The notes under the pieces were generated by a model. That model worked only from the letters and a program-made list of their open reading frames with translations, did no database searches and had not been told where the DNA came from. Positions 7,231-17,907 of a DNA stretch of 25,973 bases are shown piece by piece. This stretch comes from an uncultured bacterium. GTDB lineage: Bacteria; Actinomycetota; Coriobacteriia; Coriobacteriales; Atopobiaceae. Position 1 is the first letter of the stretch, and each line of letters begins with the position of its first letter. The stretch is taken from the NCBI GenBank assembly GCA_905214175.1, contig CAJMLD010000004.1, positions 1-25,973 on the forward strand, in the 5' to 3' direction. Both the position numbers and the translations under genes were made by a program.

Positions 7231-8016
7231 ATGATGGCAGACACCACTCGCAGCCTGCGCTTTGTTTCATGGAACGTAAACGGCCTTCGCGCCGTGCTCA
7301 AAAAGGAGCCCAGCTTCACCCAGATCTTCGACACGCTGGGTGCAGACGTCTTTGCCCTGCAGGAGACCAAACTCCAGGAGGGCCAGGTCGAGCTTGACCT
7401 TCCCGGCTACCACCAGTACTGGAGCTATGCCGAGCGCAAGGGCTACTCGGGCACGGCCGTCTTCACGCGCGAGGAGCCACTGCAGGTTGTGCGCACGATC
7501 GGCTCGCCCGTGGCCGACGACGAGGGCCGCGTGTGCGCGCTTGAGTTCCCCAAGTTGTGGTTTGTCGACGTGTACACGCCCAACTCTAAGAACGGCCTTA
7601 CGCGCCTGGACGAGCGCATGGAGTGGGATGCGCGCTACCGCGACTTTCTCACCGAGCTTGCCCAAGACAAGCCGGTTGTGACCTGCGGCGACTTTAACGT
7701 GGCACACGAGGAGATTGACCTTGCGCGCCCCGATGACAACCACGAGAGCGCGGGCTTCTCGGACGAGGAGCGCGAGAGCTTCACCAAGCTGCTTGAGAGC
7801 GGGCTTGTGGACACGTTCCGCGAGCGCCATCCGGACCTTGCTGGTGCGTACAGCTGGTGGAGCTACCGCATGCGCGCCCGCGAGCGGGGCATTGGCTGGC
7901 GCATCGACTACTTCCTGGTTTCTCCGCAGCTCATGCCCAAGGTGACCGGCACCGCCATCTTGGATGACGTGTACGGATCGGATCACTGCCCCATCGAGCT
8001 GGAACTGGAGTTGTAG
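7231..8016 (+). CDS. xth: Exodeoxyribonuclease III (AP endonuclease)
   Basis: This DNA repair enzyme cleaves at abasic sites and trims 3' ends. The 261-residue product carries the exonuclease-endonuclease-phosphatase motifs: SWNVNGLRA (13-21, Asn15 and Asn17), LQETKL (43-48, metal-binding Glu45), YTPNS (115-119), GDFNVAH (153-159, Asp154 and Asn156), WRIDYFL (223-229) and GSDHCPI (249-255, Asp251-His252). Length and order are normal for XthA/ExoA. Either of two adjacent ATG codons (7231 or 7234) could be the start; AAGAGG precedes them. The in-frame codons upstream overlap the patatin stop and are not conserved. The gene converges on feoAB. Confidence 0.96.
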   Translation: MMADTTRSLRFVSWNVNGLRAVLKKEPSFTQIFDTLGADVFALQETKLQEGQVELDLPGYHQYWSYAERKGYSGTAVFTREEPLQVVRTIGSPVADDEGRVCALEFPKLWFVDVYTPNSKNGLTRLDERMEWDARYRDFLTELAQDKPVVTCGDFNVAHEEIDLARPDDNHESAGFSDEERESFTKLLESGLVDTFRERHPDLAGAYSWWSYRMRARERGIGWRIDYFLVSPQLMPKVTGTAILDDVYGSDHCPIELELEL

Positions 8017-8047
8017 GGCGGCCGCCGACGGCCGCTTGGTCGGCGAA

Positions 8048-8071
8048 GGGGCGCTCGCGGGGAGCGGCCCC
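8048..8071. terminator. GC-rich hairpin between convergent xth and feoAB
   Basis: GGGGC-GCTC pairs with GAGC-G-GCCCC (one bulged G) around a short loop. It sits in the 59-base gap between the two stops. It has no T-run on either side, so it may stop transcription weakly or protect 3' ends. Confidence 0.45.
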
Positions 8072-8075
8072 GGCC

Positions 8076-10433
8076 TTACGCTAGGCCAAGCAGCGCCCCG
8101 ATGACGTGCACGACAAACGCAACCACCCATGCCACGCCGCACTGGAGCAGCACCACGTACAGCGCGTAGCGGCCGTTGAGCTCGTTGCGCACCGCGGTGA
8201 TGGCCGCCACGCACGGCGTGTAGAGCAGCACGAACACCAGGAACACAAAGGCTGAGAAGGGCGTGAAGAGCGTGGCCAGCGCGGCGGGGGTGTCGCCCAC
8301 AAGCACGGTGAGCGTTGCCACGACGGACTCCTTTGCGGCAAAGCCGGTCACCAGCGCCGTGGAGGCGCGCCAATCGCCAAAGCCCAGCGGCGCGAAGATG
8401 GGCGAGATGGCCGAGCCCATGATGGCAAGCAGGCTCTGCGACTGGTCGGAGACCATGTTGAGGCGCACGTCAAAGGTCTGCAGGAACCAGATGGCAACGC
8501 TTGCCAGGAAGATGATCGTGAACGCCCTGGTGAGGAAGTCCTTCGCCTTGTCCCAGGCCAGGCGAAGCGTGGTTCCGGCGCTAGGCATGCGGTAGTTCGG
8601 GAGCTCCATCACGAAGGGCACCGGCTCGCCCTTGAAGGCCGTGCGCTTGAGGACCAATGCCACCAGCACACCCACGAGCATGCCAATCGCGTAGAGCGAG
8701 ACCATCACGAGCGGAGCGCCCTTGGAGAAGAACGCGGCGCACAGCAGGGTGTAGACCGGCAGCTTGGCCGAGCAGCTCATGAACGGCGTAAGCATGATGG
8801 TCATCTTGCGGTCGTGCTCCGAGGGCAGCGTGCGCGTTGCCATGATGGCCGGCACCGAGCAGCCAAAGCCCACCAGCATAGGAACAAAGCTCCGGCCAGA
8901 AAGGCCAATCTTTCTCAGCAGCTTGTCCATCACAAAGGCCACGCGCGCCATGTAGCCGGAGTCCTCGAGGATCGACAGCAGGATGAACAGCGTCACGATG
9001 ATGGGCAGAAACGAGACGACCGTGCCCACGCCGGTTATCACGCCATCAATGACCAGAGAGTGAATCACGGGGTTCACGTCTGCGGCGGTGAGCGCAGCGT
9101 CGATGGCGGCGGAAGCCGCATCGACACCCGTGGCCATGAGGTCCGAGAGGTTACCGCCAATGAGGTCGAACGTGAGCCAGAACACCACGATCATGATGCC
9201 CACAAAGCACGGGATAGCCGTGAAGCGCCCGGTGAGCACGCGGTCGATGCGCGCGGAGCGCTCGTGCTCGCGACTCTCCTGCGGCTTCTTGACGCAGCGG
9301 GCGCAGATGGACTCGATGAACGAGAAGCGCATGTCGGCGAGAGCCGCAAGGCGATCGGAGCCGGACTCCTCCTCCATCTGGGAGATGATGTGCTCTACGG
9401 CGTCGAGCTCGTTCTTCTCGAGGCCAAGCGCCTTGATGACCAGCTCGTCGCCCTCGATGAGCTTGGTCGCGGCGTAGCGGTCGGGCAGGCCGGCGCGCTC
9501 CGCATGGTCGGAGACAAGCTCGCCGATGGCGTGGATGCAGCGGTGGACGGCGCCGCCATCGGGACCGTCCGGGCGGCAGAAGTCAATGCGACCCGGACGC
9601 TCGCGATAGCGGGCAACGTGGATGGCATGCTCGACCAGCTCGTCCACGCCCTCGTCCTTGGCGGCGGAGATGGGGACCACCGGCACGCCCAGGAAGGACT
9701 CCAAGCCGTTCACATCCACGGATCCGCCGTTCTCCGTGACCTCGTCCATCATGTTGAGGGCCACGACCATGGGAACGTCGAGCTCCATGAGCTGCGTGGT
9801 GAGGTAGAGGTTGCGCTCGATGTTGGTGGCGTCAATGATATTGATGATCGCGTCGGGCTTCGAGTCGATGATGAACTGACGGCTCACGACCTCCTCGCCT
9901 GTGTAGGGCGAGAGCGAGTAGATGCCCGGAAGGTCCGTGACGGTAGCCTCGGGGTGGCTGCGCATCTGGCCGTCCTTGCGGTCGACGGTGACGCCGGGGA
10001 AGTTGCCCACGTGCTGGTTGGAGCCCGTAAGCTGGTTGAAGAGCGTGGTCTTGCCGCAGTTCTGGTTGCCAGCCAGAGCGAACGTGAGGGGCTTTCCCGC
10101 AGGGACCACCTTCCCCGCGGCGCGGGGACGAAGCTTGCTCTCGCCGATGGCGGGGTGGCTCGTGACGCCCGAGGCCACCTGCAGCCGGACCTTCTCGTGC
10201 GCGTCATGGACGTTCTCGAGCGAGATCTGGGCCGCGTCTGCCGCGCGGATGGTGAGCTCGTAGCCGCGCAGGCGAATCTCAAGCGGGTCTCCCATGGGTG
10301 CGTACTTGACCATGGTGACCTCGGTACCCGGCGTGAGGCCCATATCAAAGATGTGCTGACGCAGGGACTTCTCGTCGCAGTCCACCGAGCGAACGATGGC
10401 GTCCTTGCCAATCTCGAGCGTATCGAGTGTCAT
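8076..10433 (-). CDS. feoAB: Fused FeoA-FeoB ferrous iron transporter
   Basis: This 785-residue protein imports Fe2+ across the cytoplasmic membrane. Residues 1-~75 are a FeoA-type SH3 domain (for example HIFDMGLTPGTEV), normally a separate protein. A linker of ~40 residues leads to the FeoB G domain: G1 GNQNCGKT at 122-129 (GNPNSGKT is more usual), the VGNFPGVTVD switch segment, G3 DLPG at 167-170 and G4 NMMD. After the helical GDI region come about eight membrane helices with the two Gate motifs; the second half contains GFGCSVPAIMATR, a typical FeoB core segment. AAGGAG precedes the ATG. A DtxR-like site lies about 60-77 bases upstream. The fusion keeps the regulatory FeoA domain in fixed ratio to the pore. 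Confidence 0.95.
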   Translation of the reverse strand: MTLDTLEIGKDAIVRSVDCDEKSLRQHIFDMGLTPGTEVTMVKYAPMGDPLEIRLRGYELTIRAADAAQISLENVHDAHEKVRLQVASGVTSHPAIGESKLRPRAAGKVVPAGKPLTFALAGNQNCGKTTLFNQLTGSNQHVGNFPGVTVDRKDGQMRSHPEATVTDLPGIYSLSPYTGEEVVSRQFIIDSKPDAIINIIDATNIERNLYLTTQLMELDVPMVVALNMMDEVTENGGSVDVNGLESFLGVPVVPISAAKDEGVDELVEHAIHVARYRERPGRIDFCRPDGPDGGAVHRCIHAIGELVSDHAERAGLPDRYAATKLIEGDELVIKALGLEKNELDAVEHIISQMEEESGSDRLAALADMRFSFIESICARCVKKPQESREHERSARIDRVLTGRFTAIPCFVGIMIVVFWLTFDLIGGNLSDLMATGVDAASAAIDAALTAADVNPVIHSLVIDGVITGVGTVVSFLPIIVTLFILLSILEDSGYMARVAFVMDKLLRKIGLSGRSFVPMLVGFGCSVPAIMATRTLPSEHDRKMTIMLTPFMSCSAKLPVYTLLCAAFFSKGAPLVMVSLYAIGMLVGVLVALVLKRTAFKGEPVPFVMELPNYRMPSAGTTLRLAWDKAKDFLTRAFTIIFLASVAIWFLQTFDVRLNMVSDQSQSLLAIMGSAISPIFAPLGFGDWRASTALVTGFAAKESVVATLTVLVGDTPAALATLFTPFSAFVFLVFVLLYTPCVAAITAVRNELNGRYALYVVLLQCGVAWVVAFVVHVIGALLGLA

Positions 10434-10491
10434 TGCTCTCCTTGCGAAGGCCGCCGGACGCGGGCGCCTTGCGGCCGATTGGGGGTTTCAG

Positions 10492-10510
10492 TCTGTTTGG
10501 GCTAACTTTA
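10492..10510 (-). promoter_or_regulatory. Possible DtxR/IdeR-type iron box upstream of feoAB
   Basis: The plus strand TCTGTTTGGGCTAACTTTA matches the 19-bp DtxR consensus (TWAGGTTAG, S, CTAACCTWA) at 14 positions; the right half is nearly perfect. It is centred about 68 bases before the feoAB start, the expected place for an iron-dependent repressor site. A TAAAGT overlapping it on the minus strand could be a -10. Confidence 0.45.
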
Positions 10511-10562
10511 CCCCGTTTGGAGAGCACGTGTGCTGGCGAGCGCGGTGGCGAGAAGGCCTCCC

Positions 10563-11621
10563 CTATTCCGCCATAGGACCTATCACTGACTCGACGACGC
10601 CGGCAAACGTGGCAGCATCACGGCAGGCGACAAGCTCCTGGGGGAAGTGTACCTCGTCAAGCAGGGCATCTGCGGCCTCGTGATGGCCCACAAGCGACGA
10701 GACGTGCGCGTCAGAGCCAAACGAGACGCTCACGCCCAGCTCGGCGCAACGCTCGACAATCTGGCGGCACCGCTTGTAGGAGCCCGCACGCTTCTGCGCG
10801 ATGAGGCTCGACTCGTTGACCTCGATGAGTTTGCCGTGCTCCTTGACGGCACCCAGCACCGTGTCCAGGTCAAAGTCGAGGCCCGTACGGCCAACGTGAC
10901 CAAGGATCAGCACCTTGGGATCCTCAAGCACGCGCAGGTACATCCGGGTGATCTGCTCGCGCGAGGCGCCCTCGGTGAAGTCCTTGTTGTGGACGCTCGC
11001 AATCACGTAGTCGCATTGCGCGAATGCCATCTTCTTGAGGCTGTGAGGCTTGCGATACGCACTGCCGTTGATTCCCTTGTCGAAGAAGATGTCGTGACCA
11101 AAGATGTTGCCGTCGAGGTCGATGATGTCCGCCTCGCAGCCGCGGAGCAGGCGCACCCCGTGCCACCTGCGCGGCCATGCCCACAGGTTGAGGAAGTACT
11201 GCCAGTCCTGGACGGTCTGCTGGGAAAACAGCATGCTTGAGTAGTGGTCGGTGACACCGAGAAGCTCCATGCCCTGGGCGGCAGCGGCACGCACGTCCTC
11301 CTCGAGCGTCGAGTACGCATGGCGCGAGAAGAGCGTGTGGCAATGCGTGTCGCAGAGGATCTGCCTGCCGGTGGTTGGCCGAAGCGCGGAGGCGGCCGGT
11401 GAGGGGACGGCGGCGGGTCCAGCAGCGTTCGCTCGCGGCTGGCCAAGGCCGAACGACGCCCGGGGCGAGGCCTGGTAGGCGTCACAGGCCGCCGCGTCCT
11501 TCTCGACCGCACGGAGCTTCTCGCCGGGGCGCTCGCACACGTTGCGCGTGCGCACGATACCCGTGCGTTCTCCAAAGAAGATGCAGTCTCCGCAGGTGTT
11601 CCCAGACGTGCGAGACGTCAT
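10563..11621 (-). CDS. PHP-domain phosphoesterase (YcdX-like) with Cys-rich N-terminus
   Basis: The product is a 352-residue protein. Residues ~88-352 form a PHP-type trinuclear metal phosphoesterase: DTHCH (91-95), then TDH, CEAD, ASVH, GHVGR, EVNESS and SDAH, all metal-ligand stations of the YcdX subgroup. Residues 1-49 hold four cysteines in the pattern C10-x2-C13-x15-C29-x16-C46, which could bind zinc or an iron-sulfur cluster. The two parts are joined by an Ala/Pro-rich linker (50-87). YcdX proteins act as phosphatases on small substrates in vitro and in some bacteria affect motility; the substrate here is unknown. AGGAGGGGG precedes the start. It follows the aminotransferase in the same direction after a 73-base gap containing a strong hairpin. 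Confidence 0.85.
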   Translation of the reverse strand: MTSRTSGNTCGDCIFFGERTGIVRTRNVCERPGEKLRAVEKDAAACDAYQASPRASFGLGQPRANAAGPAAVPSPAASALRPTTGRQILCDTHCHTLFSRHAYSTLEEDVRAAAAQGMELLGVTDHYSSMLFSQQTVQDWQYFLNLWAWPRRWHGVRLLRGCEADIIDLDGNIFGHDIFFDKGINGSAYRKPHSLKKMAFAQCDYVIASVHNKDFTEGASREQITRMYLRVLEDPKVLILGHVGRTGLDFDLDTVLGAVKEHGKLIEVNESSLIAQKRAGSYKRCRQIVERCAELGVSVSFGSDAHVSSLVGHHEAADALLDEVHFPQELVACRDAATFAGVVESVIGPMAE

Positions 11622-11651
11622 GCTCGGCCCCCTCCTGGCAGGTTTATGTGC

Positions 11652-11686
11652 GGCGGACGCACACCCGGTGTGGGAGTGCGCCCGCC
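11652..11686 (-). other. Strong hairpin between the aminotransferase and PHP genes
   Basis: GGCGGACGCAC and GTGCGCCCGCC form an 11-bp stem with one mismatch (G:U in the minus-strand RNA) around a loop that itself contains ACACC/GGTGT. No T-run follows, so this is more likely an RNA processing or stability element, or a partial terminator, than a classical terminator. Confidence 0.45.
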
Positions 11687-11694
11687 ACGGACAC

Positions 11695-12868
11695 TTACTT
11701 GTAGCTTTCAGCCAGCTTCTTCCATGCGGGCATGGAGTTCACGATGGTCTCGTAGCTCACGCAGTAGCCAATGCGCACCCAACCCGTGCAGCCAAAGCTA
11801 TCGGACGGGACGGGTAGGAGCTCGAGGGACTTTGCGCGCTCGAAGAACGCGTTGGCGTCGGGCTCCAGAGCCTTGACCCACAGGTAGAAGGCGCCCTGCG
11901 GCTCGATGTAGTGGTAGCCCAGCTCGGAGAGGCCGCGGGTGAGCGCCTCGCGGTTGCGCGCGTAGGCATCGACATCGGAGGGCACGTCGCAGCAGTCGGC
12001 AACCACGCGCTGGAAGAGTGCGGGCGCGCAGACGAAGCCCAGCGAGCGGCCGGCGCCCGCGATGGCGGGAACAAGCCGGTCGTGATCGGGGTTGGTGGGC
12101 GGCACGAGCACCCAGCCTATGCGCTCGCCAGGAAGCGAGAGGCTCTTGGAGTACGAGTAGCACACCAGCGTGCGGTCGTAGATTGCCGGGACCCAGGGGA
12201 CCTCCGCGCCGTAGGAGATCTCGCGGTAGGGCTCGTCGGCCACAAGGTAGATGGCGGTACCGAGGGCATCCTCGCGCTCGTGCAGGACGTCTGCCAGCGC
12301 GGCAAGGTTCTGCGCCGAGTAGACCGAGCCCACGGGGTTGTTGGGCGAGTTGATCACGACGGCCTTCGTGCGCGGGGTAACGGCAGCACGCACGGCCTCG
12401 GTGTCAATCTGGAAGGTCTCGGGGTCTGCCATGACCTCGACGCACGTGGCGCCGGCGGTCTCAATCCACACGCGGTACTCGGGGAAGTACGGGGCAATCA
12501 CGATGACCTCGTCGCCAGGGTTGACCACCGCGTGGAAGCTGATGGAGAGCGACGCCGCCGCACCGCAGGTGAGGTAGAGGTCGCCGGCAGCCGCGGTGTT
12601 CTCGCCGTAGCGACGGCAGAGCGACGCGGCGAGCTTCTCGCGAACGAAGGGCAGGCCAGAGGCCGGGGTATAGCTGTGGAGCTGCGTGGGCGGCAGCTGG
12701 AGCGAGCGCTCGATGGACTCGCGGACCGCGTCCGGCGCGGGGATCGAGGGGTTGCCCAGGCTGAAGTCGAAGACGTTCTCGGCACCAATCTGCGCCTTGC
12801 GCGCGGCGCCGTAGGCGGCAATCTCGCGGATGGACGACTTTGACGCCCCGTAGGCGTAGTTCTGCTCG

Positions 12869-12879
<11 letters not shown>
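11695..12879 (-). CDS. Class I/II PLP-dependent aminotransferase (aspartate aminotransferase-like)
   Basis: The 394-residue product is a fold-type I aminotransferase. NSPNNPVG (177-184) and DEPYRE (215-220) bind the cofactor. Lys245 in SYSKSLSLPGERIG forms the Schiff base, and an arginine near the C-terminus in WVRIGY would bind the substrate carboxylate. It belongs to the aspartate/aromatic-type subgroup Iγ; the amino acid preferred cannot be read from sequence. The start at 12879 gives MSINEQNYAYG, with AGAGGAA before it. A longer reading into the ftsH end would only add low-complexity residues. The start overlaps the ftsH stop by 11 nt in another frame, so the two are translationally coupled. 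Confidence 0.92.
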
Positions 12880-14944
<2,065 letters not shown>

Positions 14945-14977
14945 GAAAACGTCTCCTTGCGGTTGGTTCCTTGGGTG

Positions 14978-15529
14978 CTACTTGGAGTACACCTCGGGCT
15001 TGAGGATGCCCACGTAGGGCAGGTTGCGATAGCGCTCGGCGTAGTCGAGGCCGTAGCCCACTACAAAGGCGTCGGGCACGTGCGCGCCAACGTAGCGCGG
15101 GGCAACAGCCGGCGCGTGGTTGGGGATGTCCTTCACCGAGAAGGCCGCAATCTCTATGGACGCGGGTTTTCTCGACTGCAGGAGCTTTACCAGGTAGGAC
15201 AGGGTGAGGCCAGAGTCGAGAATGTCCTCGGCCACAATGATATGGCGTCCCTCGACCTTGGTGTCGAGGTCCTTCACGATGCGCACCACACCCGAGCTCT
15301 TGACGCCGTCGCCGTAGCTGCTCACGGCCATGAAGTCCACCGAGCACGGCACAGTGATGGCGCGCATGAGGTCTGCGGTGAAGACGAATGCCCCACGCAG
15401 GACGGCCACGATGAGGGGGTTCTTGTCGGCGTAGTCCTCGGAGATCTGGCGCCCCATGCGGGACACGATCCGGTGGATGTCCTCCTCGCTCAGGACAACG
15501 CTCTCCACGTCCGGATGCATCTCTGCCAT
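14978..15529 (-). CDS. hpt: Hypoxanthine phosphoribosyltransferase
   Basis: This purine salvage enzyme forms IMP or GMP from hypoxanthine or guanine with PRPP. The 183-residue product shows the LRGAF segment (44-48), the flexible-loop SSYGDG (70-75) and the PRPP motif IIVAEDILDSGLTL (97-110). The C-terminal FVVGYGLDYAERYR segment carries base-binding residues. The start MAEMHPD at 15529 was chosen because GGAGG stands before it; a start 30 bases earlier lacks a binding site. Pairing with tilS and ftsH is common across Gram-positive bacteria. It lies 54 bases after tilS. Confidence 0.95.
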   Translation of the reverse strand: MAEMHPDVESVVLSEEDIHRIVSRMGRQISEDYADKNPLIVAVLRGAFVFTADLMRAITVPCSVDFMAVSSYGDGVKSSGVVRIVKDLDTKVEGRHIIVAEDILDSGLTLSYLVKLLQSRKPASIEIAAFSVKDIPNHAPAVAPRYVGAHVPDAFVVGYGLDYAERYRNLPYVGILKPEVYSK

Positions 15530-15583
15530 TGCGATCCTCCACTCCCGACGGGCGCCCACCGCGCTTCTCGGCCTGCGCGCCGT

Positions 15584-17119
15584 CTATGCTGTTCGGAGAC
15601 TTAATTCTAGCAAGTGTGAGGTGCGCGGCGTGCAGCGAGCGCGCTCGTCGGCCCTGATTCCCGCAACCCACACCACGGGGCCGGTGGGCGAGGTGCGCAC
15701 CACGGGCACGAGCGGGCGCTCGGCGGCGGGAATGCGGGCCTCGTTGAGCAGGTCCGAGACCTTCTTCGACTGTCCGTGCATGCCCAGGGGGCACAAAACG
15801 TCGCCCGCATGCGGGGAGTCAACCCAGAGCCTACCGCCCAGGTTGGGGTCGATTCCGCAGGCAGAGGCGTCGAGAAGGACCGAGGTCCCAGCCCACTCGC
15901 GACCGTGGGAGAGCGCAAGTGCCGGGATGTCCGCGTTGGCGGGGGCCGGCACCAGGCGCGCGGAGAGGGCCGCTGCCGCGCGGCCGGGGCGCGGGTCGCC
16001 CAACGGGAGCTCGCCGGGGACCTCCAGCCAGCCGGCGAAGTCGCCGGCCTTTGGCGCATGGGCGCGCAGGAAGAGCAGGCCGTACTCGACGCGAGCCTCC
16101 CCGCCCATGGGGATGGACGCCGAACCGGTGCCTGCCGCGACGAGCGAGAGCACCTGGGCGATGTGGCGCGCCTCAAGACGGGCCTCGGGGCAGACCTCGA
16201 GGATGGCCGCGCGCACCACACGTCGGGCGATTGCGACCTCGCAAGCAGAGAGGCGCGCGGCGTCCAGCGCGAGGGCGCCCTCTCCCGTGCGGCGCGTGAG
16301 GTCGCGCAAGGTGCGCGCGGCGACGGCGGTAAGGTACGCATCCTCGTCCGAGAGGATGTCGCAGGTGGTCGAGAGGCTTGCCACCACGCGCGGATTTCTC
16401 CGCTCAAGCACCGGCATGACCTCGTGGCGCACGTAGGCGCGCAGGTAGCGCGTGTCGGCGTTTGTGTCGTCCTCGCGCCACACGATGCCGCGCATGCGCA
16501 GGAACTCGCAGAGCTCGTCATGCGTGCGGTCGAGCAGCGGGCGAACCACGCGGTTGCGTCGGCGAGGGATGGACGAGAGACCCGAGGCGCCGGTGCCGCG
16601 GATGGCGTTCATCACGAAAGTCTCAGCGCGGTCGTTGGCCGTGTGGGCAGTGAGGATGCGCGCGGCCGAGCGAGGCGTGCCGAGCTGGGCCGAGAGCTCG
16701 TTGGCCAAGCGGGTGGCTTCGCCGTAGCGCACCTCTCGGCCGGCGTTCTCCACGTTGCCGTCCGGGGACGCCGCTGCCAGCGCGGCCACGTCCACGCGGC
16801 GGATGGTGCAGGGGATGCCGTAGCGGGCGGCGAGGTCGCGAACAAACTCCTCGTCTTCGTCGGCGTCGATGCCGCGCAAGCGATGGTTCACGTGAAGCAC
16901 GTGGAGGCGCTCGCGGGCGATGCGTGCGCGGCCGCGGCCATCCTCGATGTCCAGCGCGGAGGTTGCCGCCAGCACCAGGAGGGCCGTGGAGTCCGCGCCG
17001 CCGGAGACCATGAGGATAACGGGGGCGCGCAGGGCGTCGTCGGTACTGCGGGATGGGCGCTCGAAGGGACTGCCGGAGCCGGCGTCTCCCGAGCCGTATC
17101 TGCGAGCAACGCTTGGCAT
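15584..17119 (-). CDS. tilS: tRNA(Ile)-lysidine synthase
   Basis: TilS modifies C34 of tRNA-Ile2 to lysidine using ATP and lysine, so that AUA is read as isoleucine; it is normally essential. The 511-residue product has the N-type PP-loop SGGADS at 39-44, LHVNHRLRG soon after and then TAHTANDRAETF. The middle and C-terminal domains include the PLG stretch with KKVSDLLNEARIP near the end. The start at 17119 follows GAGGGGGGA. The longer in-frame reading enters repeat E2 and is rejected. It is the first gene of the tilS-hpt-ftsH-aminotransferase run. Confidence 0.93.
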   Translation of the reverse strand: MPSVARRYGSGDAGSGSPFERPSRSTDDALRAPVILMVSGGADSTALLVLAATSALDIEDGRGRARIARERLHVLHVNHRLRGIDADEDEEFVRDLAARYGIPCTIRRVDVAALAAASPDGNVENAGREVRYGEATRLANELSAQLGTPRSAARILTAHTANDRAETFVMNAIRGTGASGLSSIPRRRNRVVRPLLDRTHDELCEFLRMRGIVWREDDTNADTRYLRAYVRHEVMPVLERRNPRVVASLSTTCDILSDEDAYLTAVAARTLRDLTRRTGEGALALDAARLSACEVAIARRVVRAAILEVCPEARLEARHIAQVLSLVAAGTGSASIPMGGEARVEYGLLFLRAHAPKAGDFAGWLEVPGELPLGDPRPGRAAAALSARLVPAPANADIPALALSHGREWAGTSVLLDASACGIDPNLGGRLWVDSPHAGDVLCPLGMHGQSKKVSDLLNEARIPAAERPLVPVVRTSPTGPVVWVAGIRADERARCTPRTSHLLELSLRTA

Positions 17120-17286
17120 GTGCGATCCCCCCTCGGGTGCGTGCGGCGCTGGCGTGCGGGCGTACGGCGCCGATGCGGTTACGCGCTCGATTCTACCCCG
17201 CCAGGAGCCGCACTCGGGCTTCCGTCCACCGTCCCGTAACCCGCCGGCAGGCCACCGGCGCTGGGCCCCTCTCGCCAGCCCCTCCC

Positions 17287-17386
17287 AAAAAGTGAACACG
17301 AATTCAATTGCAAGGAGAGCGAACTTGTCATCAACTGGGATTTTGACGACAATGACAAAGCCGGATTGAAAACGTGTTCACTTTTT
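17287..17386 (+). repeat. Structured inverted-repeat element E2
   Basis: The left arm AAAAAGTGAACACG + AATTCAAT and right arm ATTGAAAA + CGTGTTCACTTTTT differ only in two bases of the W segment (AA against TT). GCCCC and GGGGC lie outside the arms. Inner arms TTGTCAT (17325-17331) and ATGACAA (17352-17358) form a 7-bp stem whose loop holds CAACTGGGATTTTG; the core starts at 17332. The GTGAAC-to-GTTCAC span is 90 nt. It lies between the tilS start and E3. Confidence 0.88.
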
Positions 17387-17716
17387 GCGGGGCAAATGGC
17401 CGGAAACCGGGCTTGGCTGCGGGGCAGCCTGCTGGAGCGCGAGCCGGGCGGCTGGCACCGCACAAAAGGCACGTGAAATGACGGCGATGTCGTGCGCAGG
17501 TGTGGCGAATTGATGTGTTTTCTCGTGCGCTCCAAAAGTGTCATCTTCTTGCACCAAATCGGCCTTCTGGCGAGAAATTCTGGATCACAAGTGCCCGCAA
17601 CCTGACCGCTTTCTTGCACGAAAGAGCCCCAAGTCCCCCTCTGCGAACGTTTTTCTCGTCCCAAGCGTTGCCGGCAGGGCCCCTTGACCACAAATTGCTC
17701 GCACCAATCTGACACC
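17387..17716. other. Gene-free stretch between repeats E2 and E3
   Basis: No convincing gene is seen. Short direct copies of TTCTTGCAC occur at 17546-17554 and 17611-17619, with a looser relative (TTGCTCGCACC) near 17696. An AT-richer patch with AAAAGTGTCATC lies at 17534-17545. These may be remnants of a decayed repeat. The base composition is lower in GC than the flanking genes. Confidence 0.4.
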
Positions 17717-17813
17717 AAAAAGCGAGCACGTTTTCAGTTGCCACCCCGGATGCGCGCCGTCCAACTGGGCTTTTGCGAAACCACGGCACTGTCCATTGAA
17801 ATCGTGTTCACTT
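17717..17813 (+). repeat. Structured inverted-repeat element E3
   Basis: The left arm is diverged (AAAAAGCGAGCACG + TTTTCAGT). The right arm is canonical (ATTGAAAT + CGTGTTCACTT). Inner arms GCCGT (17756-17760) and ACGGC (17783-17787) flank a loop with CAACTGGGCTTTTG starting at 17762. The spacing from arm to core (40 nt) and across (90 nt) equals that of E2 and E4. It stands 94 bases before the nuclease-like gene. Confidence 0.85.
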
Positions 17814-17841
17814 CCCGACGCGGAGGATGGCGTAACCTCTC

Positions 17842-17880
17842 GGCACTCGCCGGCGCGTGATCCGCGTGCCGAGAAGTGCC
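17842..17880 (+). promoter_or_regulatory. Leader hairpin of the nuclease-like gene
   Basis: This 39-nt segment begins GGCACTCG and ends GCCGAGAAGTGCC, and its ends can pair (GGCACT/AGTGCC). It has the same length and ends as the coaX leader at 1145-1183. A TAACCT at 17833-17838 just before it could be a weak -10. Confidence 0.4.
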
Positions 17881-17907
17881 GGCCACTCGTCGCCCAGGGA
17901 GGTCCAG

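Noticed and set aside
8814..10505. 563-codon open frame on the plus strand opposite feoAB
   Set aside because: Antisense shadow of a gene with all FeoB motifs; composition is Arg/His/Val-rich with no domain.
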